A stretch of DNA of 64,000 nt from Anaerolineales bacterium UBA5797 (lineage in GTDB: Bacteria > Chloroflexota > Anaerolineae > Anaerolineales > Villigracilaceae): positions 61,280 through 125,279 of the forward strand of contig DIDP01000078.1 in assembly GCA_002418205.1 (NCBI GenBank), written 5' to 3'. The position numbers and the translations under genes were made by a program. Positions within the stretch are counted from its first letter, which is position 1, and each line of letters opens with the position of its first letter. Shown here piece by piece: positions 16,650-25,696 of this stretch. The notes below the pieces were generated by a model. That model searched no databases. It had not been told where the DNA came from and saw nothing but the letters and a program-made list of their open reading frames with translations.

Positions 16650-16783
16650 CTCCGAATTCATATGAAATTCTAATACATTGGGACTTGCAAAACAAAATGG
16701 GTTGTAGTAATATTCAGTCGATGGCCGCTAGGGTGCCCCCCTCACTCTGGCGGTTATCATTTAACCACAAGGCGGGAAAACCA

Positions 16784-18040
16784 CTACACGATGCTCTTCA
16801 ATACCTCACCAAAACGTTCGATCTCATCCACCGTGTTGTAGTGCACCGGTCCCACGCGGACCATCCCGCCTGCCTCCAGCAGACCCAGCCGCTCCACGAT
16901 CGCCAACGCGTAATTATGGCCGTTCCACACGTAGATGTTCTGTTTGCCGATCGCATCCGCGATTTGTTCCGGGTCCCTGCCTTCGAGCGTGAAGGAAACG
17001 GTTGGCACGCGTTCATCGAGTCGATCCCGATCCGTGACGCCGTAAATGCGGGTCCCCGGGACCGATTCCACAACCTTGATCAACGCCCTGGATAATTCGG
17101 ATTCATACGCGCGCATGGCGGACATTCCCTTTTTGAGTTCCAGCCGCCGTCCTGTGAATCCCGCTTCCTTCCAGGCCGATTCCTGATCCGCTCCGAATTG
17201 CATGCCCAGCCACTCGAGATATTCCAGCGCGCCCAGCACACCCGCGATCCCTTCGTGGTTTTGTGTGCCGGTCTCGAATTTATACGGCAGTTCATCTGAA
17301 GCCGGGCGGACCTTGTATGCCCTCAATTCATTCAGCAGGTCATATCTTCCATACAACGCACCCGCATGCGGACCGAAGAATTTGTAACTCGAACACACGA
17401 GGAAATCACAGCCAATGTCCTGCACATCGATCGGTCCATGCGGCGCGTATTGCACGGCATCGATGTACACCAGCGCGCCGGCATCCTTTGCCATCTTCGT
17501 CAACTGCTTGACCGGGTTGATCGTTCCCAGCAGGTTCGATGCATATCCAAAAGCTGCGATCTTCGGTTTCTTCTCCAGCGCCCTCGCAAAATCATCGAGA
17601 TCGAGTGTGCCATCCTCCACATCGATATCCACCCAGAGCAGGTTGCAGCCTTTATCCTCCGCGATCAGCATCCACGGGGAAATGTTCGCGTCATGGTCGA
17701 GCCGCGTAACGAGCAGGTTGTCGCCCGGCTGTAATGTGCGCGCCAGCGAACGCGAAATGTGCAAGGTCAACGTGGTCATATTGTTGCCAAAGATGATCTC
17801 CTCGGGACGCGCGGCATTCAGAAAATCCGCCATGGCGGCGTGCGCCTCATGCAGGACCTCATCCGATCTGCGGCTGGTCTCGAACATGCCTTCGTGGTTG
17901 GCGTTGTATTCGAGCAGATAGCGGTTGATACGGTCGAGACTGGGCTTCGCGATCTGTGTCCCTGCCGGGTTGTCCAGAAAGATCGCCGGGCGGTTGAGTG
18001 ATGGGAATTGCCTGCGGACAACATTGACATCGAACGACAT
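16784..18040 (-). CDS. Cysteine desulfurase-like aminotransferase class V protein
   Basis: 418-residue PLP enzyme of fold type I. The Schiff-base lysine is in CSSYKFFGPH (K220), Asp194 is in VYIDAVQYAPHG, and LDNPAGTQI near the N-terminus is typical of the VC1184-type cysteine desulfurase-like family (as I recall, TIGR01976). It may release sulfur from cysteine or act as a related lyase. No SUF/ISC partners are nearby, so a housekeeping Fe-S role is not supported. It is divergent from a universal stress protein gene. Confidence 0.85.
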   Translation of the reverse strand: MSFDVNVVRRQFPSLNRPAIFLDNPAGTQIAKPSLDRINRYLLEYNANHEGMFETSRRSDEVLHEAHAAMADFLNAARPEEIIFGNNMTTLTLHISRSLARTLQPGDNLLVTRLDHDANISPWMLIAEDKGCNLLWVDIDVEDGTLDLDDFARALEKKPKIAAFGYASNLLGTINPVKQLTKMAKDAGALVYIDAVQYAPHGPIDVQDIGCDFLVCSSYKFFGPHAGALYGRYDLLNELRAYKVRPASDELPYKFETGTQNHEGIAGVLGALEYLEWLGMQFGADQESAWKEAGFTGRRLELKKGMSAMRAYESELSRALIKVVESVPGTRIYGVTDRDRLDERVPTVSFTLEGRDPEQIADAIGKQNIYVWNGHNYALAIVERLGLLEAGGMVRVGPVHYNTVDEIERFGEVLKSIV

Positions 18041-18057
18041 GGTCTGGCTCCTATGGT

Positions 18058-18086
18058 TTGAATTGGAATATGAAAATCAGTATACT
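18058..18086 (+). promoter_or_regulatory. Promoter of the universal stress protein gene
   Basis: -35 TTGAAT (18058-18063) and -10 TATACT (18081-18086) are 17 bp apart, in the divergent gap between the desulfurase-like and usp genes. Confidence 0.6.
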
Positions 18087-18115
18087 TTAATTGTAATCTA
18101 CAGAAAGGAGGCGCC

Positions 18116-18538
18116 ATGTTCAAAAAGATACTGCTTGCCGTGGATGGCTCCGAACACGCGATCCGTGCCGCAAAAATCGCCGGTGACCTTGCGCGCAGCA
18201 TGAAATCTGATGAACTACGTGTGGTTGTAGCCTATGAACCCATTCCGCCGTATCTGGGGGAGCCGAACCTGCAGGTTGCCATCAATGCCCGGCTACAGGA
18301 GGCACAGGAGATCCTGAAGCGGGCAGTCGATGCCGTCGGCGATTCCAATATCGATCTGCACACAGACCTCATCGAAGGCAATTCCGCAGAAGCCATCATC
18401 GAGGTGGCGAAGACCAGAAACAGCGATGTGATCGTAATGGGTTCGCGCGGTCTGGGAAGGCTGGCAGGTCTGGTGCTGGGGAGCACCAGCCAGAAGGTTG
18501 TCAGCCATGCCCCCTGCCCGGTGCTCATTGTGAGGTAG
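18116..18538 (+). CDS. Universal stress protein (UspA family)
   Basis: 140-residue single-domain Usp. N-terminal FKKILLAVDGSEHA and the ATP-binding signature G-X2-G-X9-GS in GSRGLGRLAGLVLGSTSQKV, followed by HAPCPVLIVR, are all present. It is therefore the ATP-binding MJ0577-like type. A strong AGAAAGGAGG precedes the ATG. It converges with and overlaps the mobA 3' end by 14 bp. Confidence 0.93.
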   Translation: MFKKILLAVDGSEHAIRAAKIAGDLARSMKSDELRVVVAYEPIPPYLGEPNLQVAINARLQEAQEILKRAVDAVGDSNIDLHTDLIEGNSAEAIIEVAKTRNSDVIVMGSRGLGRLAGLVLGSTSQKVVSHAPCPVLIVR

Positions 18539-19121
18539 CGAGTTTCTCCGCCTCGGCAAATTCCTCCGGCGTATTCACGTTCCAGAACGCCAGCCCGGAC
18601 GGGTCATAACGCTTGACATCTTCGAGTGCAAGCACATGCACTTTGACCTTCGGGAACCAGAAAATAACCTTCCACTGATCTGCCTCGATGGCGGATTCGA
18701 TGGCGGGGAGACAGGTCGCGCGGCGATACAGGGCGTGGAGCGGTTCGTAGCCCTCCTCCGATTTTGTGATGACCACATCCGCTTCCTCCTCGACGAGAAG
18801 CCTGCTCATCGCTTCGAGGAGACTTGGACTGGCGAAGGGCATGTCACAGGCAACGACCGCGACACTGGGATGGCTGGCAGAGGCGATCGCAGTGTAGAGT
18901 CCGCCGAGGGCGCCGCGTTCAGGCTTGAGGTCCGAAACGAGGCGGGTGTCTAGGAATCCGTATTCCTTTGGACGATTCGTCGTCACGATGAGTTCGTCCG
19001 CGATGGGGGCAAGTCGATCCACTACGCGCTGGATGAGGGGACGTCCCAGAAATGGTTTGAGGGCTTTGTCCTCGCCCATGCGGGAGGACTGTCCGCCGGC
19101 CTGAATACAAACGGTGAGCAT
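18525..19121 (-). CDS. mobA: Molybdenum cofactor guanylyltransferase
   Basis: 198-residue nucleotidyltransferase adding GMP to molybdopterin to form Mo-MGD cofactor for DMSO-reductase-type enzymes. The N-terminal signature QAGGQSSRMGEDKAL binds GTP, GALGGLYTAI and VVACDMPFAS follow, and length fits the family. The 5' gap to the divergent radical SAM gene is only 32 bp. A MobA-like cytidylyltransferase (MocA) is a less likely alternative. Confidence 0.88.
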   Translation of the reverse strand: MLTVCIQAGGQSSRMGEDKALKPFLGRPLIQRVVDRLAPIADELIVTTNRPKEYGFLDTRLVSDLKPERGALGGLYTAIASASHPSVAVVACDMPFASPSLLEAMSRLLVEEEADVVITKSEEGYEPLHALYRRATCLPAIESAIEADQWKVIFWFPKVKVHVLALEDVKRYDPSGLAFWNVNTPEEFAEAEKLATSQ

Positions 19122-19153
19122 TTGCGGTATTATAAAGGTGAAAGAAGGTTCGT

Positions 19154-21604
19154 ATGACTACAACTATCGGTGATCTACTGGATGCATTAACGGTGCCCGG
19201 GGAGTTGTACGAAAAGAAACCGGACAATTCGGTTGTTTGTTATGCCTGTGGACATCGTTGCAAGATCCGCGAGGGTAGGCGCGGGATCTGTCAGGTGCGG
19301 TTCAATGATGGGGGAACGTTGCGCGTGCCGCGTGGATATGTGGCGGCATTGCAAAGCGACCCGATCGAGAAGAAACCGTTCTTCCATGTAATGCCCGCCA
19401 CCAACGCGCTGACGTTTGGGATGCTTGGTTGCGACTTCCATTGTGGGTATTGCTTCACCGGCGATACGATGGTGATCACGAACAAAGGTCCCATTACTTT
19501 ACAGGGAGCCTTTGAACTTGGCGATGCCCGGCTCGAACAGCCCGATGGGGAAATTGCACTCCCTGCGGGTTTGAAGGCAATCTCTTCTTCGGGAGGTTTG
19601 CGGGATGTAAAGGGAATCTTTCGACATCCGTATCGCGGTGATTTGATGAAGATTACGCCGTATTATCTGCCGCCACTGCGCTGTACGCCTGACCATCGGG
19701 TGTATGCCGTCAGGGATATTTCCCAGCCGCCCGCCCTTGTGTACGCAAAGGATTTGACAAAGGAATATTATCTCGCGATCCCCAGGGCTTATAAATTCTC
19801 ATCCCCTCAAGTCATCGATGTGGAGAATTTGCTTGGTTCGCATCAGATCACATATCAAACCCCGTGGAAACTCTCAAAAGGCGAAATGCAACGGGTCGTG
19901 CAATTTTCCGCTGAAGGAAGGTCTTCGCGTGAGATTGGGCAAATGTTTGGGAAGAGCGGTTCTTACATCCGACATCTGAGGTCGAAGATCAGGAATGGAC
20001 GGGTGGACGATTCGAAGAGTTCCCACCCATACATTGAAAACGGATATTTGCGTTTCCCAAACGAAAGACAGCCGGGGCTTCCGTTGCAAATCGAATTTGG
20101 CGTGGAAGTTGCCGAGTTGTTTGGGTATTACTGCGCGGAAGGTTCGATCGTTACAGATTCCAAACGTCCGAACAGTTTTACGATCAATTTCAGTTTCTCA
20201 AGAAAAGAAACCGGACTGGCGAATCGTGTAATCCAATTGCTCAGAACGTGTTTTGGAATGGAAGGAAGACTCGTCCACCGTGAGACGACTTTGGCGGTCT
20301 CGATTTCCAAATCATCGCTTGCCTTGCTGTTCAAGGCGCTCGCGGGAGAACGGTCAACGAAAAAACGCGTTCCTGAAATGCTGTTTGACGCGCCGTATGA
20401 AGTGGTTGAGGCGTTCCTTGATGCGTACATCCGGGGCGATGGACATCGATCTCCAGGTGGAAAGATCAACTCCACAACTGTTTCACGTGAACTTGCCTAT
20501 GGGGTGGCATGGCTGGCTCTAAAGTGTGGATATTTTTCCTCGGTTTACGACGCCAAGATGACCGAGACATCCACCATCCAGGGACGCGCTGTTCGTCGTG
20601 CGCCGCATCAATACACCGTGGTATGGTATGAGACGAATGAGATCAGGCGGAAGATCGTTGAAACAGATAATTTCCATCTCGTTCCGTTGCGCGCAATCGA
20701 GCGCGAAGCCTTCCGCGGAGATGTGTTCAATATGGAGGTCGATGAGGAACACAATTACCTTGCAGGCTTCTTCCTCGTTTCCAATTGCCAGAACTGGTTA
20801 ACCTCACAGGCCATGCGCGACCCTGATTCTGATGTTTCGGCGAATTACATCCGCAGGATGACTCCGCAGGAGATGGTGCGGCTTGCGCAGCGGACGAATG
20901 CCTCCGTGGTGGTGTCCTCGTATAACGAGCCGTTGATCACGAGCGAATGGGCGGTGGAGATCTTCAAGGAGGCGAAGGCGAACGGCTTGATGTGCGCGTA
21001 CGTCTCCAACGGAAATAACACGCCGGAAGTGATGAAGTATCTCGCGCCCTATCTTTCGGCGTATAAAGTGGATTTGAAGTGTATGCAGGCTAAGAACTAT
21101 CGCAAGCTGGGTGGTGTGTTACAGAACACTTTGGATGGCATCCAGCGCGCCCATGATATGGGATTGTGGGTCGAGATCGTGACTCTGACGATCCCCGGTT
21201 TCAACGACTCGAATGAAGAATTATGGGATGCGGCGCGGTTCATTGCAGGCGTATCGCGCGACATCCCCTGGCATGTGACTGCATTCCACAAGGATTACAA
21301 GATGACCGACCCCGATAATACCGATGCAAAGACCCTTTTGCGCGGCGCGGAGATCGGGCGCGAAGCGGGGTTGCGATACGTATACGCGGGCAATTTGCCG
21401 GGTCAGGTTGGGGAGTACGAAGATACTTTTTGTACGGCGTGTAACTTCAGGCTGATTCGCAGACGCGGGTATGTGATCCTGGAGTATCACATCACCGGTG
21501 AGGGAAAATGTTCGAAATGCAATACCGCGGTACCCGGTATCTGGCCCAAAGACCCCTCCACAGTGCGGTTAAACGGGCTGGGCATGCCTTTGCCTGTTCA
21601 TTAA
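19154..21604 (+). CDS. amrS: AmmeMemoRadiSam radical SAM enzyme precursor with intein
   Basis: 816-residue precursor. Exteins 1-99 and 545-816 together give a 371-residue radical SAM protein of the AmrS family. CYACGHRCKIREGRRGICQVRF and the CDFHCGY|CQNW motif belong to it. The CX3CX2C cluster ligands are C93, C97 and the residue supplied after splicing (C545). Residues 100-544 are an intein. Until splicing occurs the third cluster ligand is displaced by 445 residues. Family members act with Memo and AMMECR1 proteins on an unknown substrate, but neither partner is in the window. The start ATG has AAGG upstream. Confidence 0.93.
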   Translation: MTTTIGDLLDALTVPGELYEKKPDNSVVCYACGHRCKIREGRRGICQVRFNDGGTLRVPRGYVAALQSDPIEKKPFFHVMPATNALTFGMLGCDFHCGYCFTGDTMVITNKGPITLQGAFELGDARLEQPDGEIALPAGLKAISSSGGLRDVKGIFRHPYRGDLMKITPYYLPPLRCTPDHRVYAVRDISQPPALVYAKDLTKEYYLAIPRAYKFSSPQVIDVENLLGSHQITYQTPWKLSKGEMQRVVQFSAEGRSSREIGQMFGKSGSYIRHLRSKIRNGRVDDSKSSHPYIENGYLRFPNERQPGLPLQIEFGVEVAELFGYYCAEGSIVTDSKRPNSFTINFSFSRKETGLANRVIQLLRTCFGMEGRLVHRETTLAVSISKSSLALLFKALAGERSTKKRVPEMLFDAPYEVVEAFLDAYIRGDGHRSPGGKINSTTVSRELAYGVAWLALKCGYFSSVYDAKMTETSTIQGRAVRRAPHQYTVVWYETNEIRRKIVETDNFHLVPLRAIEREAFRGDVFNMEVDEEHNYLAGFFLVSNCQNWLTSQAMRDPDSDVSANYIRRMTPQEMVRLAQRTNASVVVSSYNEPLITSEWAVEIFKEAKANGLMCAYVSNGNNTPEVMKYLAPYLSAYKVDLKCMQAKNYRKLGGVLQNTLDGIQRAHDMGLWVEIVTLTIPGFNDSNEELWDAARFIAGVSRDIPWHVTAFHKDYKMTDPDNTDAKTLLRGAEIGREAGLRYVYAGNLPGQVGEYEDTFCTACNFRLIRRRGYVILEYHITGEGKCSKCNTAVPGIWPKDPSTVRLNGLGMPLPVH
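19451..20785 (+). mobile_element. Intein with LAGLIDADG-type homing endonuclease domain
   Basis: Residues 100-544 of the radical SAM precursor. Block A starts at Cys100 (CFTGDTMVI). Block B has the TxxH form in LRCTPDHRVYAV (TPDH 178-181). Endonuclease blocks LFGYYCAEGSI (322-332) and EAFLDAYIRGDGHR (419-432) match the two LAGLIDADG helices. The C-terminal block ends EEHNYLAGFFLVSN, then Cys545 as the +1 nucleophile. The penultimate residue is Ser instead of the usual His. A helix-turn-helix-like stretch (GRSSREIGQMFGKSGSYI) lies between splicing and endonuclease parts. It is inserted in frame at a functionally essential, strongly conserved cysteine, as expected for homing elements. Confidence 0.93.
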
Positions 21605-21624
21605 AAATTATTTTGCTGTATAAT
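21597..21624 (+). promoter_or_regulatory. Promoter candidate of the SBP-permease operon
   Basis: -35-like TTCATT (21597-21602) and -10 TATAAT (21619-21624) with a 16-bp spacer overlap the radical SAM stop. A 94-nt 5' region follows before the binding-protein start. It also holds an unused AAGGAGG at about 21640. Confidence 0.5.
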
Positions 21625-21717
21625 CTGCTCACTCTCAGAAGGAGGTGCCCCGCCCCGAATATCTTGAGTCCTATTTCCCCGTATCGTACCCAAATTATAT
21701 TCTCTTGGAGGAGAAAC

Positions 21718-23454
21718 GTGAAACGAAACCTGCTAGCCCTACTATCACTGCTCGTGCTCGCCAGCATGGTTCTGGCGGCATGCGGCGGCGGTGCGGCGAC
21801 CGAAGCTCCCGCACCCGAACAACCTGAACAGCCCGCGGCTCCCGCAACCGAGGAACCGGCGCCTGCAACCGAAGCACCTGCCATGCCCGAGTTTGAGGGG
21901 AAATCCCTGATGGCTGCCGATTGCGATTCAACCGGCATTATCAAAGGTGTGGAAGCCACCGGTCAATACGAGGTGACATTCACATTGTGCCAGCCCGATC
22001 CCGCCTTTCTTTCGAAGATCGCCTTCAGTGTGTATGGTATCTATCCTGAAGAATGGCTTGCTGCCACCGCCGGCGATGAGGGCCGCACCAGTGAAGGTCT
22101 TGAGAAACCCGTCGGCACCGGTCCGTACATGGTGAGCGAGTGGAACCGCGGCGAAAGCATCACCTTCACCGCCAATCCCAACTACTGGGGTACACCCGCC
22201 TCAGCGGACACATTGGTCTTCCGCTGGTCGACCGAGTCTGCCCAGCGCCTGCTTGAGTTGCAGTCTGGTACCGTGGATGCGATTGACAATGTTGGTCCTG
22301 AGGATTTCGAAACCGTCAGCAACGACCCGAACCTCAAACTGATGGACCGCCCGGCTTTGAACGTGTTCTATCTTGCCATGACCAACACATTTGCTCCGTT
22401 CGATAACCAGGATGTCCGTCAGGCGATTGCCAAGGGTATCGACCGCCAGCGCATTGTGGACACCTTCTATCCTCCCGGATCTGAAGTTGCTTCACATTTC
22501 ACTCCCTGCGCCATCCCGAACGGTTGTGCGGGCGATCCCTGGTATGACTTCGATCCCGAAGCCGCCCGCGCGCAACTGGCTGCCGCCGGTTATCCCGATG
22601 GCTTCAAGACCAAGATCTACTACCGCGATGTTGTCCGCGGCTATCTGCCTCAGGTCAGCAATGTGGCTCAGGACATTCAGGCTCAGTTGAAAGAGAACCT
22701 GAACATCGATGCTGAGATCGTCGTCATGGAATCCGGCGCCTTCATTGAAGAGTCCTCCGCCGGACGTTTGGACGGCTTCTACCTGCTCGGTTGGGGTGCG
22801 GACTTCCCGCATGTGACCAACTTCCTGGACTACCACTTCGGCGCTGCCAACCCGCAGTTTGGTAACCAGTCGCCGACCTATACCGAGGTCCTGGCGAAAG
22901 CTGCACAGATCGCGGATCCTGCCGAAGCCGAGCCTCTGTATGTTGAGGCGAACAACGCCATTCGTGAGTATGTTCCGATGATCCCCGTGGCTCACGGTGG
23001 TTCCGGCACAGCCTGGCGCGCCGATGTGACCAATCCGCAAGCCAGCCCGCTCAGCAACGAAGTCTTTTACGTTACCGATCCCGGCGGCCGCGATGTGTTC
23101 GTCTGGATGCAGAACGCCGAGCCGATCAGCATGTTCTGTGCTGACGAGACCGATGGCGAATCCCTGCGTGCCTGTGAACAGGTTGTGGAGGCGCTCTACA
23201 GCTATGAAGTCAACGGCACCGCGGTTGAACCCGCTCTGGCAACCGGTTGTGAACCCAATGACACGCTCGACGTCTGGGTCTGCGCCCTGCGCGAAGGTGT
23301 GACCTTCCATGATGGCACCACCTTCGATGCCAATGATGTGGTCGCCACCTTTACCATGGGTCTGGATGCCTCATCCCCGCTCCACAAAGGCAACACGAAC
23401 GTCTTTGAGTACTACGATTACCTCTGGGGCTTGATGAACAAGCCTGCTGAGTAA
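21718..23454 (+). CDS. ABC solute-binding lipoprotein, family 5, apparently circularly permuted
   Basis: 578-residue extracytoplasmic binding lipoprotein of the peptide/nickel type. A GTG start with GGAGGAG upstream leads into a lipoprotein signal with LAAC lipobox (Cys22) and an Ala/Pro/Glu-rich tether (23-60). The domain order is unusual. Residues 74-457 carry what is normally the middle and end of the family: IKGVEATGQYEVTFTL, VGTGPYMVSEWNRGE, and VPMIPVAHGG near the end. Residues 458-578 carry what is normally the beginning: AEPIS, DGESLRACEQVVEALYSY, LREGVTFHDGTTFDANDVV. The last residues (GLMNKPAE) would join naturally to residue 74. Substrate unknown. Confidence 0.88.
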   Translation: MKRNLLALLSLLVLASMVLAACGGGAATEAPAPEQPEQPAAPATEEPAPATEAPAMPEFEGKSLMAADCDSTGIIKGVEATGQYEVTFTLCQPDPAFLSKIAFSVYGIYPEEWLAATAGDEGRTSEGLEKPVGTGPYMVSEWNRGESITFTANPNYWGTPASADTLVFRWSTESAQRLLELQSGTVDAIDNVGPEDFETVSNDPNLKLMDRPALNVFYLAMTNTFAPFDNQDVRQAIAKGIDRQRIVDTFYPPGSEVASHFTPCAIPNGCAGDPWYDFDPEAARAQLAAAGYPDGFKTKIYYRDVVRGYLPQVSNVAQDIQAQLKENLNIDAEIVVMESGAFIEESSAGRLDGFYLLGWGADFPHVTNFLDYHFGAANPQFGNQSPTYTEVLAKAAQIADPAEAEPLYVEANNAIREYVPMIPVAHGGSGTAWRADVTNPQASPLSNEVFYVTDPGGRDVFVWMQNAEPISMFCADETDGESLRACEQVVEALYSYEVNGTAVEPALATGCEPNDTLDVWVCALREGVTFHDGTTFDANDVVATFTMGLDASSPLHKGNTNVFEYYDYLWGLMNKPAE

Positions 23455-23480
23455 GTCGAGCGCATTCTGTAGGATATGGT

Positions 23481-23511
23481 ACGGGATGGCGGGCATGTCC
23501 TGCCATCCCGT
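23481..23511 (+). terminator. Intercistronic hairpin between SBP and permease genes
   Basis: ACGGGATGGC (23481-23490) and its perfect complement (23502-23511) enclose an 11-nt loop. There is no U-tract, so it probably works as an mRNA stabiliser or partial terminator that raises binding-protein yield over permease. The identical stem recurs at 53905-53931. Confidence 0.65.
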
Positions 23512-23529
23512 ATTCTCAAGGAGCCTGTA

Positions 23530-24609
23530 ATGGCCCAGTATATATTTCGTCGAATTCTTGCTTCCATACCGGTCTTGTTTGGAATTTTGGTTGTTACATT
23601 TATTATTGCACGCGTCATCCCGGGCGATCCCTGTCGCGCCATTCTGGGGGAAAAAGCTACACAGGAAATTTGCGATCGCTTCATTCAGATTCATGGATTG
23701 GATAGGCCCATACACGAACAACTCTTTGTTTACATGGGCGAGGTCCTGCGCGGCGACTTTGGCGAGTCTATCCGCTTCAGCCTGCCGGTAACGCGCCTGC
23801 TCATCGAACGCCTCCCCACCACCGTTGAACTCAGCCTGGCGGCGCTCATGGTCAGCCTTTTCGTTGGTATTCCCCTTGGCATCATATCCGCGGTCAAGCA
23901 TAATTCATGGATCGATGTGCTGACCATGGTGTGGGCAAATACAGGCGTCTCCATGCCCGTGTTCTGGCTGGGATTGATGCTTGCCTATGTGTTTTCGCTC
24001 TTGTTAAAAGATACCCCATTCTGGCTGCCGCCTTCGGGTCGGATAAGTCCGGGCATACCCAATGACCCATTTTATAAGGTATGGGATCTGACCCTGCCGG
24101 AATCCGGATTATTGCTTGCCACTTATCAATTCGTCGGCCGGTTGAATATCCTCAATGCCCTGCTGACTTCCAATTGGGAACTCCTCAAGGACGCGATCAA
24201 ACATCTCATCCTGCCGGCTCTCGCATTGGGCACGATCCCCATGGCGCTGATCGCCCGCATGGCGCGCTCCGCCATGCTGGATGTGCTGGGGCAGGATTAC
24301 ATCCGCACCGCACGGGCAAAGGGATTGCGTCAGCGCGTGGTTGTGATGAAACATGCCTTCCGAAATGCCCTGCTCCCTCTTGTGACCATTATCGGTCTGT
24401 CGCTGGGAAGTTTGCTCGGCGGTGCCGTCCTTACCGAAACAGTGTTTGGACTCTCCGGGGTGGGTCGTACGTTATACGAGGCGATCACGGCGCGCGACTA
24501 CGGCATCGTGCAGGCATTTACAGTCGTGATTGCCGTCTTTTTCGTTATCATCAATCTGCTTGTGGACCTTTCCTACAGCTATCTTGATCCCCGTATTCGT
24601 CTCGAATAG
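23530..24609 (+). CDS. ABC transporter permease, DppB/OppB type
   Basis: 359-residue inner-membrane permease. The N-terminal YIFRRILASIPVLFGILVVTFIIARVIPGDP is the classic DppB first helix. Further membrane segments follow, with the cytoplasmic EAA loop DYIRTARAKGLRQRVVVMKHAFRNALLP. ATG 23530 has AAGGAG upstream and gives the normal family start. It is the second gene of the uptake operon, 75 bp after the binding protein and 7 bp before the partner permease. Confidence 0.93.
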   Translation: MAQYIFRRILASIPVLFGILVVTFIIARVIPGDPCRAILGEKATQEICDRFIQIHGLDRPIHEQLFVYMGEVLRGDFGESIRFSLPVTRLLIERLPTTVELSLAALMVSLFVGIPLGIISAVKHNSWIDVLTMVWANTGVSMPVFWLGLMLAYVFSLLLKDTPFWLPPSGRISPGIPNDPFYKVWDLTLPESGLLLATYQFVGRLNILNALLTSNWELLKDAIKHLILPALALGTIPMALIARMARSAMLDVLGQDYIRTARAKGLRQRVVVMKHAFRNALLPLVTIIGLSLGSLLGGAVLTETVFGLSGVGRTLYEAITARDYGIVQAFTVVIAVFFVIINLLVDLSYSYLDPRIRLE

Positions 24610-24616
24610 GTGACCG

Positions 24617-25564
24617 ATGACAAACGCAGAAAATGACATTAAATCCCTGAATGCCGAGGGAATCTCCCTCAAATCGGTCAGCTTGTGGCAGATCACATGG
24701 CGCAGACTCTTCCGCCGCCTGTCCGCACTTGTTGGCATGACCATACTTGGCATATTGGTCTTCATTGCGCTTACCGCTCACTGGATCGCGCCCTACGCCT
24801 ACGATGATGTGTTGATCGGCAAGGAGGATGTCAAAGCGCGCCAGGCTCCCTGCATCCATATGTTTGGCTGTCCGAAGGATCAGCCGCAGCATATTGCCGG
24901 TATCGATGGGAATGTTCGTGATGAATTCAGCCGCCTGCTTTACGGCGCGCGCCTCAGTTTGATGGTCGGTTTTTCGACCGTGACCTTCGCCATCATCATC
25001 GGCACGGTCCTTGGCGCGATCGCCGGTTACGTGGGCGGCTGGCTGGATAACCTCATCATGCGTTTCATGGATGTGCTGCTGGCGTTCCCATCCCTGCTGC
25101 TTGCGATCGCCATCGTCACGGTTCTGGGACCGGGGCTGATCAATGCCCTGCTTGCGATCGGCATTGTCTCCATCCCGGCTTATGCGCGCGTGGTGCGTGC
25201 CAGTGTTCTATCGGTGCGCGAGATGGAATATGTTTCGGCGACGCGGGCCTTGGGCGGTGATTCGTTCCAGATCCTTTTCCGCCGCATAATGCCCAACGCA
25301 CTGACGCCTCTGATCGTGCAGGGAACCCTCGGCATCGCAAGCGCCATTCTCGATGCTGCCGCACTTTCGTTCCTCGGTCTTGGTGCACAACCCCCGCTGC
25401 CCGAATGGGGTTCCATGCTCGGTGCGGAACGCAACCAGGTGTTCACTGCGCCGCATTTGGTCTTCCTGCCGGGCATTGCCATCGCATTGACCGTGCTTTC
25501 ATTCAACTTGTTGGGCGATGGATTGCGTGATGCGCTCGACCCGCGGCTGGCACATGTGAGCTAA
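24617..25564 (+). CDS. ABC transporter permease, DppC/OppC type
   Basis: 315-residue partner permease. The N-terminal cytoplasmic tail, TM1 (about 37-57) and a periplasmic segment with CIHMFGCPKDQPQHI precede the transport domain. The EAA loop is EYVSATRALGGDSFQILFRRIMPNALTP, followed by the family C-terminus FNLLGDGLRDALDPRL. The two cysteines in the periplasmic insert could form a disulfide. No ATPase genes follow, since a terminator closes the operon, so DppD/DppF-like ATPases must be encoded elsewhere. Confidence 0.93.
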   Translation: MTNAENDIKSLNAEGISLKSVSLWQITWRRLFRRLSALVGMTILGILVFIALTAHWIAPYAYDDVLIGKEDVKARQAPCIHMFGCPKDQPQHIAGIDGNVRDEFSRLLYGARLSLMVGFSTVTFAIIIGTVLGAIAGYVGGWLDNLIMRFMDVLLAFPSLLLAIAIVTVLGPGLINALLAIGIVSIPAYARVVRASVLSVREMEYVSATRALGGDSFQILFRRIMPNALTPLIVQGTLGIASAILDAAALSFLGLGAQPPLPEWGSMLGAERNQVFTAPHLVFLPGIAIALTVLSFNLLGDGLRDALDPRLAHVS

Positions 25565-25580
25565 CTCAGTTTGAAACAAG

Positions 25581-25608
25581 ACGGACGGCGCACACCGTCC
25601 GTTTTTTT
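25581..25608 (+). terminator. Rho-independent terminator of the SBP-permease operon
   Basis: ACGGACGG (25581-25588) and CCGTCCGT (25595-25602) followed by seven T. It lies 16 bp after the DppC-type stop. Confidence 0.92.
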
Positions 25609-25696
25609 GTTTGATCTTCTGGTGATATGGAATCCGGGACGTTTGTGAGACGTCTGCTCGCTATACTGTTCCCAGTTCCTGAAAAGAGGCTCCAAA

